Shown here piece after piece: positions 1 to 13,330 of a stretch of DNA of 54,272 nt; the stretch's first letter is position 1; every line of letters begins with the position of its first letter. The DNA is from Acidovorax sp. GTDB lineage: Bacteria; Pseudomonadota; Gammaproteobacteria; Burkholderiales; Burkholderiaceae_C. The stretch covers positions 1 to 54,272 of the forward strand of contig JAUXZO010000207.1 in assembly GCA_030692685.1 (NCBI GenBank), given 5' to 3'. Position numbers and translations under genes: made by a program. Under the pieces are notes generated by a model. That model made no database searches and had not been told where the DNA came from. It saw only the letters and a program-made list of their open reading frames with translations.

Positions 1-187
1 GGCGATCGTGCGCACCATCCTGGCGCTGGCGACCAGCCTGGACCTGGAGGTGGTGGCCGAGGGGGTGGAGACGACGGGGCAGCTGGGGTTCTTGAGGCTG
101 CATGGGTGTGAGGCTTTCCAGGGGTATTTGTTTGGGCGGCCTGGGCCGGTGGAGGACATCGATGCCTATTTGCAGCCAGCACGGTGA
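1..187 (+). CDS. C-terminal end of an EAL-domain (cyclic-di-GMP phosphodiesterase) protein, cut by the window edge
   Basis: The reading frame starting at base 2 runs 61 codons to a TGA at 185-187. It carries the end of an EAL domain: the segment VVAEGVET contains the conserved EGVE motif, followed by CEAFQGYLFGRP, the usual closing QGY(L/F)F(G/S)(R/K)P signature. EAL domains hydrolyse cyclic-di-GMP at the inner membrane or in the cytosol. The N-terminal part, with any GGDEF or sensor domains, lies outside the window, so activity cannot be judged. It precedes a hybrid kinase and an HD-GYP regulator, so the left edge may belong to a cyclic-di-GMP signalling cluster. Confidence 0.85.
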   Translation, partial: AIVRTILALATSLDLEVVAEGVETTGQLGFLRLHGCEAFQGYLFGRPGPVEDIDAYLQPAR

Positions 188-232
188 CGATATTGGTCTG
201 AACCTGCGCGCGGCACCTGCCGACGCCACGCC

Positions 233-5101
<4,869 letters not shown>

Positions 5102-5125
5102 GCGGCACAACACGCAGGACAACCC

Positions 5126-6256
5126 ATGGACAACGCGCCCTTTGCCTCCAACCAGGCAGCTCTCGTTGATAAACCGATTGCCACGGTGCTGGTGGTGGAC
5201 GACACGCCGGACAACCTCACCCTCATGGGCAGCCTGCTGCGCGAGCACTTTTTGGTGAAGGTGGCCAACCATGGCGACAAGGCGCTGAAGATTGCGCAGT
5301 CGGATACGCCGCCCGACCTGATCTTGCTCGACATCATGATGCCGGAGGTGGATGGCTACGAAGTCTGCCGCCGCCTGAAGGCCGCGCCCGCCACGCGCGA
5401 TATTCCGGTCATCTTTCTCACCGCGCGGTCTGACCCCGACGACGAGCGCATGGGCCTGGCACTGGGCGCGGTGGATTACATCACCAAGCCCATCAGCCCA
5501 CCCATCCTGCTGGCCCGCGTCAACACGCACCTGGCGCTTAAGGCCACGGCAGATTTTCTGCGCGACAAAAGCGCCTATCTGGAGCGCGAAGTGGCCATGC
5601 GCACGCTGGAGGTGCAGGCCATCCAGGACGTGACCATCATGGCCATGACGTCGCTGGCCGAGACGCGCGACAACGAAACCGGCAACCACATTCGGCGCAC
5701 GCAGCTGTATGTGAAGACACTGGCCGAGCGGCTGCGGCACCACCCACGGTTTGAGCATCTGCTCAATGAACGCATGATTGAGCTGCTCTACAAGTCGGCT
5801 CCGCTGCACGACATTGGCAAGATCGGCATCCCCGACAGCATCTTGCTCAAGCCCGGCAAACTCACGGTGGAGGAGTTCGAGGTCATGAAGACCCACACCA
5901 CGCTGGGCCGCAATGCGATTGAAGACGCCGAGCGTCGCCTGGGAATGCGGGTGGCGTTTTTAAGCGTCTCGAAAGAGATCGCCTACAGCCACCAGGAAAA
6001 ATGGGATGGTTCGGGTTACCCCGAAGGACTGGCGGGGGACAGCATCCCCGTGTCAGCGCGCCTGATGGCCGTGGCGGATGTGTACGACGCGCTGATCAGC
6101 AAGCGCGTCTACAAGCCCGCCTACTCGCACGACCAAGCCTGCAACACCATCATGCGCGGCAAGGGCACGCACTTTGACCCGGACATGGTGGATGCCTTCG
6201 TGGACATTGCGGAAGACTTTCGCAGCATTGCCCAGAAGTACCCGGACCCGAACTGA
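5126..6256 (+). CDS. Two-component response regulator with HD-GYP output domain
   Basis: 376 residues. The N-terminal receiver domain has VLVVDDTPDN, the phospho-acceptor in LILLDIMMPEVDGYEV and the conserved TKPIS lysine. The C-terminal half is an HD-GYP domain with the metal-binding HDIGKIGIPD motif, HQEKWDGSGYPEGL and ARLMAVADVYDAL, all intact. HD-GYP proteins of this RpfG-like layout usually hydrolyse cyclic-di-GMP to GMP when the receiver is phosphorylated. It starts 24 bases after the hybrid kinase and on the same strand, so the Hpt domain of that kinase is the probable phosphodonor. Partner assignment is inference from position. Confidence 0.93.
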   Translation: MDNAPFASNQAALVDKPIATVLVVDDTPDNLTLMGSLLREHFLVKVANHGDKALKIAQSDTPPDLILLDIMMPEVDGYEVCRRLKAAPATRDIPVIFLTARSDPDDERMGLALGAVDYITKPISPPILLARVNTHLALKATADFLRDKSAYLEREVAMRTLEVQAIQDVTIMAMTSLAETRDNETGNHIRRTQLYVKTLAERLRHHPRFEHLLNERMIELLYKSAPLHDIGKIGIPDSILLKPGKLTVEEFEVMKTHTTLGRNAIEDAERRLGMRVAFLSVSKEIAYSHQEKWDGSGYPEGLAGDSIPVSARLMAVADVYDALISKRVYKPAYSHDQACNTIMRGKGTHFDPDMVDAFVDIAEDFRSIAQKYPDPN

Positions 6257-6280
6257 ACACCGCCCAGAGAGGCGGTGTTC
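6255..6280. terminator. Hairpin between convergent genes
   Basis: A perfect 10-base-pair stem (GAACACCGCC / GGCGGTGTTC) with a six-base loop lies directly at the end of the HD-GYP gene and just before the end of suhB, which comes from the other side. There is no long T tract on either strand, so termination may be weak or the hairpin may mainly protect 3' ends. Confidence 0.5.
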
Positions 6281-6285
6281 ATGCA

Positions 6286-7260
6286 TCAGAACGGTGCGTC
6301 TTGGCTCTTGGTCGCGTCGGCCTGTGGGGCGCCTTCAGCGGGGCTGGAGTCCGCGTCCAATGCGGCCGCAGTATCGACCGCAGTGTCGGCTGCAGCGTTT
6401 GCGGGCGCATCGGCAGCCGCCGCCTGGCGAACGGCAGCCTTGTCGCCAGCGCTTGCAAACTTGCTGTACTTGGAGAGGATGGGCACCAGCTGGCCGTAAA
6501 TGCGCGGGTTGCCCGCCAGGCATTCGCGCTGCTCCAGGAAGTCCGCCTCGCCCGTGAAATTGCCCACCAGGCCACCGGCTTCCGTCACCAACAGCGAGCC
6601 CGCAGCCACGTCCCATATCGACAAGCCGGTTTCAAAGAAACCATCGGTGAAGCCCGCAGCCACGTAGGCCAGGTCCAGCGCGGCGGCGCCGGGGCGGCGC
6701 AGGCCTGCCGTGCGCTGCATCACGTCGCTCATCATGTTCAGGTAGCTCTTGAAGTTGTCGCCCGGGCGGAACGGAAAGCCTGTGGAAACCAGGCAGTCCT
6801 TGAGCTGGGTGCGCTTGCTCACGCGGATGCGGCGCTCGTTCAGGTAGGCGCCGCGGCCCTTGGTCGATGTGAACAGGTCGTTGCGCGACGGGTCATAAAT
6901 GACGGCTTGCTCAACCTTGCCTTTGACGGCCAAAGCGATGCTCACGCAGTACACCGGAAAGCCGTGGATGAAGTTGGTGGTACCGTCCAGCGGGTCGATG
7001 ATCCAGACGAATTCCGAATCCTTGGCGCCATATTCGGTGCCCGACTCTTCGGCCAGGATGCCGTGGCCGGGGTAGGCCGTGAGCAGCGTCTCGATGATGA
7101 TTTTTTCGGACGCGTGGTCCACTTCGGTCACAAAGTCGTTGATCTGCTTTTGCGAGATACGCACCGATTCCACGTCAAGGGCCGCGCGGTTGATGATGGC
7201 GCCGGCGGCGCGTGCGGCCTTGATGGCCACGTTAAGCATGGGGTGCAGATTGGACGACAT
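6286..7260 (-). CDS. suhB: Inositol-1-monophosphatase family protein (SuhB)
   Basis: 324 residues from the ATG at 7260. The frame is open further upstream to 7290, but homology starts near [13 protein letters not shown]. It shows the Mg-dependent phosphatase signature: [21 protein letters not shown], and the C-terminal [16 protein letters not shown]. SuhB hydrolyses inositol-1-phosphate and in enterobacteria also associates with the Nus antitermination complex on rRNA transcripts. The last 55 or so residues are an Ala/Asp-rich, low-complexity tail that is longer than in typical SuhB proteins (about 267 residues) and probably disordered. It is divergent from trmJ, with about 175 bases between the starts. 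Confidence 0.92.
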   Translation of the reverse strand: MSSNLHPMLNVAIKAARAAGAIINRAALDVESVRISQKQINDFVTEVDHASEKIIIETLLTAYPGHGILAEESGTEYGAKDSEFVWIIDPLDGTTNFIHGFPVYCVSIALAVKGKVEQAVIYDPSRNDLFTSTKGRGAYLNERRIRVSKRTQLKDCLVSTGFPFRPGDNFKSYLNMMSDVMQRTAGLRRPGAAALDLAYVAAGFTDGFFETGLSIWDVAAGSLLVTEAGGLVGNFTGEADFLEQRECLAGNPRIYGQLVPILSKYSKFASAGDKAAVRQAAAADAPANAAADTAVDTAAALDADSSPAEGAPQADATKSQDAPF

Positions 7261-7434
7261 AGATTGTGGTGTTGAGCAAGGTGCCCGCATGCAACGGTGA
7301 CATGGGCAGCCTGCGAATCAGGAGCGGTGCGATCCGGCCCGGCGATGCGGGCGGCGACAATGAGGGCGGGATTTTACCCGCAGAGTCCTTTTTTGCCTAA
7401 CAGCGCGCCCTTTTTCCTCGTCCTGCCTTTGCCC

Positions 7435-8247
7435 ATGAAGACCCGTTTCATCCTGATCAACACCAGCCACGCCGGTAATGTGGGCGCCGCTGCCCGCGCC
7501 ATGAAAACCATGGGCTTTGACGACCTGGTGCTGGTGGCCCCGCGCTGGCCCAACGTGCTGCGGCGCGAGGAAACCATCCAGCGCGCCAGCGGCGCCCTCG
7601 ATGTGCTGGAGAACGCCCGCATCGTGGCCACGCTCGATGAAGCGCTGGACGGCATCAGCCACCTGTGCGCCACGGCGATGACCCCACGTGACTTTGGCCC
7701 GCCCACCGCATCGCCGCGGGCGCACTTCGGTCTGCTATTAAAACAAGAGCTACTAGCGATTGATGGACAAGCGATAGAGGCCAAAAACACTCAAATTTCT
7801 GAAGAATCAGCGCCCATCCCACAGGTCACAGCCAGCCAGGCGGGTGTGGCCTTCCTGTTCGGCTCCGAGCGTTTTGGCATGACCAACGAAGACGTCTACC
7901 GCTGCCATGTGGCGCTGTCCATTCCCACCAATCCCGGCTTCGGCTCGCTCAACCTGGGTGCCGCCATCCAGGTCGTCGCTTACGAATGGCGCATGGCGCT
8001 GGGCGGTTTTGCGGTGTCAGACGCCACACCACCGCGCGCGCTGGCGGATGCCGCCCAAGTGGCTGGCATGCTGGGCCACTGGGAGCAGGCGCTCACCACC
8101 ATCGGCTTTCTGGACCCCGCCGCGCCCAAGAAGCTCATGCCCCGCCTTAACCAGCTTTTCAACCGCGCGCAGCTGGGCACCGAAGAAATCCACATCTTGA
8201 GAGGTGTCGCCAAAGCCATGATCGAGGCGGCAGAGGCGAAACGATAG
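7435..8247 (+). CDS. trmJ: tRNA (cytidine/uridine-2'-O-)-methyltransferase TrmJ, carrying a repeat-derived insertion
   Basis: 270 residues with the SPOUT fold signature: start region [20 protein letters not shown], then [10 protein letters not shown], and C-terminal [18 protein letters not shown] and [19 protein letters not shown], which form the knotted SAM-binding site. TrmJ methylates the ribose at position 32 of the tRNA anticodon loop. The ATG at 7435 was chosen because homology begins there; upstream codons in frame are low quality. Residues about 100-125 ([20 protein letters not shown]) are not TrmJ-like: they are encoded by a copy of the dispersed AGCGCT repeat inserted in frame (see 7733-7809). 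cysE follows 34 bases later on the same strand. Confidence 0.9.
   Translation: MKTRFILINTSHAGNVGAAARAMKTMGFDDLVLVAPRWPNVLRREETIQRASGALDVLENARIVATLDEALDGISHLCATAMTPRDFGPPTASPRAHFGLLLKQELLAIDGQAIEAKNTQISEESAPIPQVTASQAGVAFLFGSERFGMTNEDVYRCHVALSIPTNPGFGSLNLGAAIQVVAYEWRMALGGFAVSDATPPRALADAAQVAGMLGHWEQALTTIGFLDPAAPKKLMPRLNQLFNRAQLGTEEIHILRGVAKAMIEAAEAKR
7733..7809 (+). repeat. Copy 1 of the dispersed AGCGCT-core repeat, inside trmJ
   Basis: The segment around GAGCTACTAGCGATTGATGG and AAGCGATAGAGGCC matches the other copies in this window (core: agctgctagcgcttgatggataagcgctagaggcc, then an A-rich tail with a CACTCAAA block). The two palindrome halves have diverged (GCGATTG / AAGCGATAG). The copy ends with CTGAAGAATCA, the same string that ends copy 2 at 9173-9183. 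It lies within the coding frame of trmJ and contains no stop in that frame. Confidence 0.8.
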
Positions 8248-8281
8248 ACTGGCAGCCCATTTACGAAGAACCATAACAACG

Positions 8282-9061
8282 ATGCTTGCCCGCCTGCGCT
8301 CCGATATCCAGTGCATCCTTGACCGCGATCCTGCCGCGCGCAGCACGTTTGAGGTGATCACCTGTTATCCGGGCCTGCACGCGATCTGGCTGCATCGCCC
8401 CGCGCACTGGTGCTGGCACCACGGCCTGAAGTGGCCGGGCCGTTTTATCTCGCACTTTGCACGCTGGTTCACCGGCATCGAGATCCACCCCGGCGCCAAG
8501 ATCGGCGAGCGCGTGTTCTTCGACCATGCCATGGGCGTGGTGGTGGGCGAGACGGCCGAGATTGGCGACGGCTGCACCATCTACCAGGGCGTCACGCTGG
8601 GCGGCACTTCGCTGTACAAAGGCGCCAAACGCCACCCCACGCTGGGCAAGGATGTGGTCGTGAGCGCAGGCGCCAAGGTGCTGGGCGGGTTCGAGGTGGG
8701 CGACGGGGCAAAAATAGGCAGCAACGCCGTGGTCATCAAACCTGTGCCCCCCGGCGCCACGGCGGTAGGTATCCCGGCGCGCATCATCCCGTCCAAAGCG
8801 GGCGAAAGCGCCGACGTGACCGAGCCACAACAGGCGCGCAAGTTCACGGCTTATGGCATCACGCAAGAGGACGACCCGCTCTCGCAAGCCATGCGCGGGC
8901 TGATCGACAACGCGTCGTCGCAAGAGCACCAGATTGCGCTGCTGTGGCAGGCCATCGAGAAGCTATCGGCCAACCCCCAGAACAAGGACTGCGTACCGTG
9001 TGACGCGGCGCTTAAAGAGCAGTTCGAGGCGGGCAAGCTCAACGAGCTGGTGGGGAAGTAG
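8282..9061 (+). CDS. cysE: Serine O-acetyltransferase
   Basis: 259 residues. Catalyses acetyl transfer from acetyl-CoA to L-serine, the first step of cysteine synthesis, in the cytoplasm. The N-terminal helical part ([19 protein letters not shown], then [13 protein letters not shown]) is followed by a left-handed beta-helix built of hexapeptide repeats ([57 protein letters not shown]). The catalytic Asp-His pair is in FFDHAMG. The short N-terminal region resembles the EpsC-type enzyme rather than the longer enterobacterial CysE. The C-terminal tail (about 70 residues) is less conserved. It is probably co-transcribed with trmJ and ends just before a repeat that can act as a terminator. Confidence 0.93.
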   Translation: MLARLRSDIQCILDRDPAARSTFEVITCYPGLHAIWLHRPAHWCWHHGLKWPGRFISHFARWFTGIEIHPGAKIGERVFFDHAMGVVVGETAEIGDGCTIYQGVTLGGTSLYKGAKRHPTLGKDVVVSAGAKVLGGFEVGDGAKIGSNAVVIKPVPPGATAVGIPARIIPSKAGESADVTEPQQARKFTAYGITQEDDPLSQAMRGLIDNASSQEHQIALLWQAIEKLSANPQNKDCVPCDAALKEQFEAGKLNELVGK

Positions 9062-9104
9062 CGTAGCGGCCTGACCCCGGTTTTCTTTAGAACCTTAGAA
9101 TCGA

Positions 9105-9183
9105 TTTGCTATAAAAAATATAGCTGCTAGCGCTTGTGGATTAAGCGCTAGCAGCTGTTTTTGATTAAAACTCTGAAGAATCA
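9105..9183. repeat. Copy 2 of the dispersed repeat; likely bidirectional terminator and source of the mog stop codon
   Basis: This copy has a perfect 14-base palindrome, AGCTGCTAGCGCTT / AAGCGCTAGCAGCT, around GTGGATT. T-rich tracts lie on both sides (GTTTTTGATT on plus, ATATTTTTTATAGC on minus), so it can work as an intrinsic terminator for cysE from the left and mog from the right. Its closing CTGAAGAATCA reaches 9183, and the TGA stop of mog (minus strand, 9181-9183) lies in those last bases. Confidence 0.8.
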
Positions 9184-9789
9184 AGCGTTGCGGGGCGCGC
9201 GCACCGCGTTCTTCGGCCTGAACGCCTTGCAGACCTCGTCCCGCGTCTCCAGATACGGCCCGCCAATCAGGTCGATGCAGTACGGCACTGCGGCAAAGAT
9301 GCCGGGCACCAGTTGCTTGCCTTCGGCATCTTTCAGGCCTTCCAGCGTTTCCGCAATCGCCTTGGGCTGGCCTGGCAGGTTGACGATCAAACTCTGGTCA
9401 CGCACCACGGCCACCTGGCGCGACAGGATGGCTGTCGGCACAAACTTCAGGCTGATCTGGCGCATCTGCTCGCCAAAGCCGGGCATTTCCTTGTGCGCCA
9501 CGGCCAAGGTGGCCTCGGGGGTCACGTCGCGCAGGGCAGGGCCTGTGCCGCCAGTGGTCAGCACCAGGCTGCAGCCCGCGTTGACCAGTTCGATCAGCGT
9601 GGCGCTGATGCCATCCTGCTCATCAGGGATCAGGCGTGATTCAAACGTGATGGGGTTGTGCAGCGCGCGGGTGAGCCAGTCTTGCAGCGCGGGCAGGCCC
9701 TTGTCTTCGTAGACACCGGTGCTGGCGCGGTCGCTGATGGAGACGATGCCGATTTTCACCGCGTCATGGCTGCTCACCGGCTCAGGCAT
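9181..9789 (-). CDS. mog: Molybdopterin adenylyltransferase (Mog/MoaB family)
   Basis: 202 residues from the ATG at 9789. The MoCF-binding fold is seen in VKIGIVSISDRAS near the N-terminus, the phosphate-binding TTGGTGPALRDVTPEAT, and LPGQPKAIAETLEGL near the C-terminus. The enzyme adenylylates molybdopterin before molybdate insertion. That makes molybdenum cofactor available to enzymes such as the nitrate reductase encoded at 33.8-36.7 kb. The start overlaps the stop of darP by eight bases, which implies translational coupling. Mog and MoaB cannot be told apart with certainty here; the length near 200 residues and VYEDKGLPALQDWL favour Mog. Confidence 0.88.
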   Translation of the reverse strand: MPEPVSSHDAVKIGIVSISDRASTGVYEDKGLPALQDWLTRALHNPITFESRLIPDEQDGISATLIELVNAGCSLVLTTGGTGPALRDVTPEATLAVAHKEMPGFGEQMRQISLKFVPTAILSRQVAVVRDQSLIVNLPGQPKAIAETLEGLKDAEGKQLVPGIFAAVPYCIDLIGGPYLETRDEVCKAFRPKNAVRAPRNA

Positions 9790-10462
9790 CGTTGCTGTCC
9801 TCATCGGCATCATCATCATCAACAGCCTCGTCCGTGCCGGTGCCGCCCAGGTGCTCGCGCACCAGCTGGAACAGTTCGCGGTAGGCGCGGCCCTTGCGGG
9901 GGGCCAAGCCTTGCGAGACCTGTACGTTGGCGACCTTGCCTGCGGGCTGCGCATCCTTGCGGGCCTGGCGAACCAGCGCGCGCACCTGCTGGGTATCGGT
10001 GTCAGGGTGCTCGGCCATCCAGAGGGGCAGGGCGTCGTCGTCGGCGATCAGGCGGTCGCGCCATTGTTCGGCCAGGTGCAGATTGAGTTTTTCGGTGGCA
10101 GAGCCCTTGTGCTGCTCTTCGAGGGCCTGGCGGGCGGCCAGCACCACGTCAGGGTCGAGCTTGCGCATGATCTTGCCCACGTACTGCATCTGGCGGCGCT
10201 TGCCTTCAAAGTTGGTGATGCGTTTGGCTTCGGCCAGCGCGTCCACCAGTTTGTCGGGCAGGCCCACGGACTCAACCAGGTCGGCGCGCAGATTCAACAG
10301 CTCTTTGCCCAGGTCCTGCAGTTCGTCGCTTTCGCGTTTGAGATCGGTGCGGCTGGCATCGGGTGTGCCTTTGAGTTCGGCCTTGAGCTGAATGTCCATT
10401 TCGCTGCCTTCGGCAACGAACTGGCCTCGCACAAAATAGCCTTTTTTGGGTTTGCGTGACAT
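9782..10462 (-). CDS. darP: Ribosome maturation protein DarP (YjgA/DUF615 family)
   Basis: 226 residues from the ATG at 10462 (MSRKPKKGY). DUF615 hallmarks are visible: KSxK-rich start, a long central alpha-helical block with DELQDLGKELLNL, KRRQMQYVGKIMRKLD, and LAEQWRDRLIADDDAL. The family associates with late 50S precursors and helps ribosome assembly. The C-terminus is very acidic (DEAVDDDDADEDSNDA). It is divergent from pmbA with 65 bases between the starts, an arrangement common in proteobacteria, so a bidirectional promoter lies at about 10463-10527. Confidence 0.92.
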   Translation of the reverse strand: MSRKPKKGYFVRGQFVAEGSEMDIQLKAELKGTPDASRTDLKRESDELQDLGKELLNLRADLVESVGLPDKLVDALAEAKRITNFEGKRRQMQYVGKIMRKLDPDVVLAARQALEEQHKGSATEKLNLHLAEQWRDRLIADDDALPLWMAEHPDTDTQQVRALVRQARKDAQPAGKVANVQVSQGLAPRKGRAYRELFQLVREHLGGTGTDEAVDDDDADEDSNDA

Positions 10463-10527
10463 GGGGTGGGGGCAAAAAGAGAGGTGGCGGCGGGTGCGCC
10501 ACAGTGGCAAGTATCATAGCTGCCGCT

Positions 10528-11970
10528 ATGAATAAACCCTCCCATCGCGCTGCGCGCGCTTCCAGCGCACCAGTCGCCACGTCCGCATCTGCCACCTCCC
10601 GCACCCCTGACAACGGCTTCAGCTACAGCCGCCCGTTCTTTGAAGAGCTGGTGGACCGGGCCCTGGACCACGCCAAAAAACTGGGCGCCACCGATGCGGG
10701 TGCCGAGGCGTCCGAGGGCTGCGGCCTGTCGGTCAGCGTGCGCAAGGGCGAGCTGGAGAACGTGGAACGCAACCGCGACAAGTCGCTGGGCGTGACGGTG
10801 TACCTGGGCAAGCGCCGTGGCAATGCCAGCACCTCTGATTTTTCCAACAAGGCCATCGAACAAACGGTGCAGGCCGCCTACGACATTGCACGTTTTACGG
10901 CAGAGGACCCCATGGCGGGCCTGCCGGACGCCGACGACATTGCGCCGCCCGACACCCACCGCGACCTGGACCTGTTTCACCCTTGGGCGATTGATAGTGA
11001 GGCCGCTGCCCGCATCGCCATGGAATGCGAAGCCGCAGCCCTCAAAACCCACCGCCGCATCACCAACAGCGAAGGCGCGGGCGTGTCGGCCCAGCAAAGC
11101 CATTTTTTCAGCGCACACACACGCGGCTTTCGCGGTGGCTACGCCAGCTCGCGCCACAGCTTTTCGGTCGCTCCAATAGCATCGCTGCCGGGCCGCAACG
11201 CCGAGATGCAGCGCGATGCCTGGTACAGCTCAATGCGCAACGCCGACGAGCTGGCCTCGCCCGAGGCCGTGGGCCGCTACGCAGCGCAGCGCGCGCTGAG
11301 CCGCCTGGGCAGCCGCAAGATCCCCACCACCCAGTGCTCGGTGCTGTTCGAATCCACGCTGGCAGCGGGCCTCTTGGGAGGCTTTGTGCAGGCGGTCAGT
11401 GGCGGCTCGCTTTATCGCAAAAGCAGCTTTCTGCTGGATTCGCTGGGCAAGATGGTCTTCCCCAAACACATCGACATTCTCGAAGACCCGTTCATCCTGC
11501 GTGGCAAGGGCAGCTCACCGTTTGACGACGAAGGCGTGCGGGTGTCCCCGCGCAAGGTGGTGCAGGGCGGGCGTGTGCAGGGGTACTTTCTGGGCAGCTA
11601 CTCGGCACGCAAGCTGGGCATGAAGACCACAGGCAACGCGGGCGGCTCGCACAATTTGACGATGACCTCGCGCCTTGCACAAAGCAGCGACAACCTGGAC
11701 GCCATGCTGCAAAAGCTGGGCACGGGCCTCTTTGTGGTGGAGCTGATGGGCCAGGGCGTGAACTACGTGACGGGCGACTACTCACGCGGTGCCAGCGGCT
11801 TTTGGGTCGAGAACGGCAAGATTGCCTACCCGGTGCACGAGATCACCATTGCGGGCAACCTGAAGGACATGCTCAAGGGCATTGAGGCAGTAGGGGCCGA
11901 CGCCTACAACTACGGCGCCAAGACCGTGGGCTCGATTCTGGTGAACCGGATGAAGGTGGCGGGGAGCTGA
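10528..11970 (+). CDS. pmbA: Metalloprotease PmbA (TldE)
   Basis: 480 residues from the ATG at 10528. PmbA/TldE pairs with TldD to form a heterodimeric protease that trims peptides such as microcin B17 precursor and CcdA. Family features are VSVRKGELENVERNRDKSLG near residue 75, the central NSEGAG, TGNAGGSHNLTM and the C-terminal YSRGASGFWVENGKIAYPVH. As expected for PmbA there is no HExxH motif; the zinc site resides in TldD, which is not in this window. The first 30 residues are Ala/Ser-rich and probably disordered. Confidence 0.93.
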   Translation: MNKPSHRAARASSAPVATSASATSRTPDNGFSYSRPFFEELVDRALDHAKKLGATDAGAEASEGCGLSVSVRKGELENVERNRDKSLGVTVYLGKRRGNASTSDFSNKAIEQTVQAAYDIARFTAEDPMAGLPDADDIAPPDTHRDLDLFHPWAIDSEAAARIAMECEAAALKTHRRITNSEGAGVSAQQSHFFSAHTRGFRGGYASSRHSFSVAPIASLPGRNAEMQRDAWYSSMRNADELASPEAVGRYAAQRALSRLGSRKIPTTQCSVLFESTLAAGLLGGFVQAVSGGSLYRKSSFLLDSLGKMVFPKHIDILEDPFILRGKGSSPFDDEGVRVSPRKVVQGGRVQGYFLGSYSARKLGMKTTGNAGGSHNLTMTSRLAQSSDNLDAMLQKLGTGLFVVELMGQGVNYVTGDYSRGASGFWVENGKIAYPVHEITIAGNLKDMLKGIEAVGADAYNYGAKTVGSILVNRMKVAGS

Positions 11971-11995
11971 GCCTCGCTCTGTCGCTGGACTGATC

Positions 11996-12024
11996 TTTTG
12001 AGGCTGCGCTGAAGCCTCAAAAAA
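11996..12024. terminator. Bidirectional intrinsic terminator between pmbA and the LysR gene
   Basis: A perfect ten-base stem TTTTGAGGCT / AGCCTCAAAA with a seven-base loop and A/T runs on both sides, placed between two convergent genes. It can terminate pmbA on plus and the LysR gene on minus. Confidence 0.75.
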
Positions 12025-12041
12025 GGACCTCAGCAGCGGTG

Positions 12042-12932
12042 TCACCCGCTGGCAAAGTCTGCCAAAACCGCCAGCACACTATCAATGGCGGGGTTGGGCG
12101 CGGGCTGGTGGCGATGCGCCACCGCCATCGGTCGCATCAGTGGCGGCTCCAGATGGCATATCTGTACGCCCTCGGCAGCTTGCAGGTCTTCCACTTCTTC
12201 GAAGGGCAGCAGCGCTGCACACTGGCTGGCCACCGCCAGGCTTTTCAGTGCGCCGGGGTAGCTCAGCGTTAAGAACGGGCGCGGATGGTGCCCCGCCTGC
12301 CCAAACCAGCCTGCGATGAGCCCATGCATCTGCGTGGCCGGGGCAAACGACGCCCAGCGGCGGCTGGCCAGCCAGTCAGGGGTCACGTACACAGGCGCGT
12401 CCCATGCGGCGGGCAGCAACGCGACCATGGGGTCGTTGCGCCAGGGGGCTAGGTGAATCTCTGCCGAAGGCGGTTGTGGGTTGGCGACGATGCCAATGTC
12501 CAGCGTGCCCGCCTTCAGCCTTTGTATGGATTCAGTCGATCCCACGGCCTCCAGCCGAATCTCCACGCCCGGGCTGCGCTGGGCCAGTGCCTCCAGCACG
12601 CGCGGCAGCAGTCGGGTGCTGACCCCCGCAGACACACCCACCCGCACGATGCCCTCCCGCCCCGACGCATGGCGGCGCACGCGCTCTATCAGGTCGTCGC
12701 TGGCCAGCAGCAGTTGGCGGCCCTCGTGCACCAGCAGTTGGCCGGCGGGCGTCAGCTCTGCCTGCCGCCTGCCCCGCACCACCAGATGGGCGTCCAGACG
12801 GGATTCCATCTCTTTGATGTGCAGACTGACCGTGGGCGCTGCCAGGTGCAGCGCCTGCGCCGCGGCGGCAAATGTGCCCAGGTCTGCAATGGCAATCAGC
12901 GTTTGCAGCTGGTCCAGGTTCAGGTTACGCAT
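12042..12932 (-). CDS. LysR-family transcriptional regulator
   Basis: 296 residues. The N-terminal winged helix-turn-helix is clear: NLDQLQTLIAIADLGTFAAA, then AAPTVSLHIKEMESRLDAHL, followed by the linker helix and an effector-binding domain of two lobes (IEIRLEAVG-like strand GVEIRLEAVGSTESIQRL; ALLPFEEVEDLQ near the end). LysR regulators usually control a divergent neighbour. Here that is only the small gene at 12995, 62 bases away, so the target may be elsewhere. The inducer is not apparent from the sequence. Confidence 0.93.
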   Translation of the reverse strand: MRNLNLDQLQTLIAIADLGTFAAAAQALHLAAPTVSLHIKEMESRLDAHLVVRGRRQAELTPAGQLLVHEGRQLLLASDDLIERVRRHASGREGIVRVGVSAGVSTRLLPRVLEALAQRSPGVEIRLEAVGSTESIQRLKAGTLDIGIVANPQPPSAEIHLAPWRNDPMVALLPAAWDAPVYVTPDWLASRRWASFAPATQMHGLIAGWFGQAGHHPRPFLTLSYPGALKSLAVASQCAALLPFEEVEDLQAAEGVQICHLEPPLMRPMAVAHRHQPAPNPAIDSVLAVLADFASG

Positions 12933-12994
12933 CAGATTTTCTGACTTTAAACGTCACAGAATTCAACTTTACAGATGTTAAGCCGGACGCGAGC

Positions 12995-13225
12995 ATGGCA
13001 ACCATGTTTTTTCGCAACCCATCTCTTTCAAGTAGCCCTCCTGCCGAACATGTCGGCCCGTCGTCGGGCGCGCCGCTGGTGTGCCCACACGCTGCTGTGG
13101 ACGTTCAACCCATTGCGCCTGCAAAGAGCCGTCCTAAACGCTGGTTTGAAAGGGTGGGGGCCGCTATGGACAGGGCCGAGCAGCGCATCACGGACAACTT
13201 CAAGGTGCCGCCCAGTGGCGGTTGA
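12995..13225 (+). CDS. Small hypothetical protein divergent from the LysR gene
   Basis: 76 residues from an ATG at 12995 (MATMFFRNPSLSSS). It is Pro/Ala/Ser-rich in the first half and has an amphipathic, charged C-terminal part (KRWFERVGAAMDRAEQRITD) that could form one helix. I recognise no family. The open frame continues upstream into the LysR promoter region, so the start is a choice, not a fact. The codon use is compatible with a real gene, and a divergent position next to a LysR gene is typical of a regulated target. Treat as possible. Confidence 0.4.
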   Translation: MATMFFRNPSLSSSPPAEHVGPSSGAPLVCPHAAVDVQPIAPAKSRPKRWFERVGAAMDRAEQRITDNFKVPPSGG

Positions 13226-13330
13226 CGATGCAATGACGATGCGGGTGCGGGTGCGGGTTGGTGCATGTGCGGAATGTCTGTAGCCATCACCCTCCGGCGC
13301 TTCGGCGCGGGGCGCTTTACCACCCGAGTG

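Noticed and set aside
11165..11190. CCAATAGCATCGCTGCCGG in pmbA as another copy of the dispersed repeat
   Set aside because: Only a few bases agree with the core and no palindrome or A/T tail is present; the protein there reads as normal PmbA.
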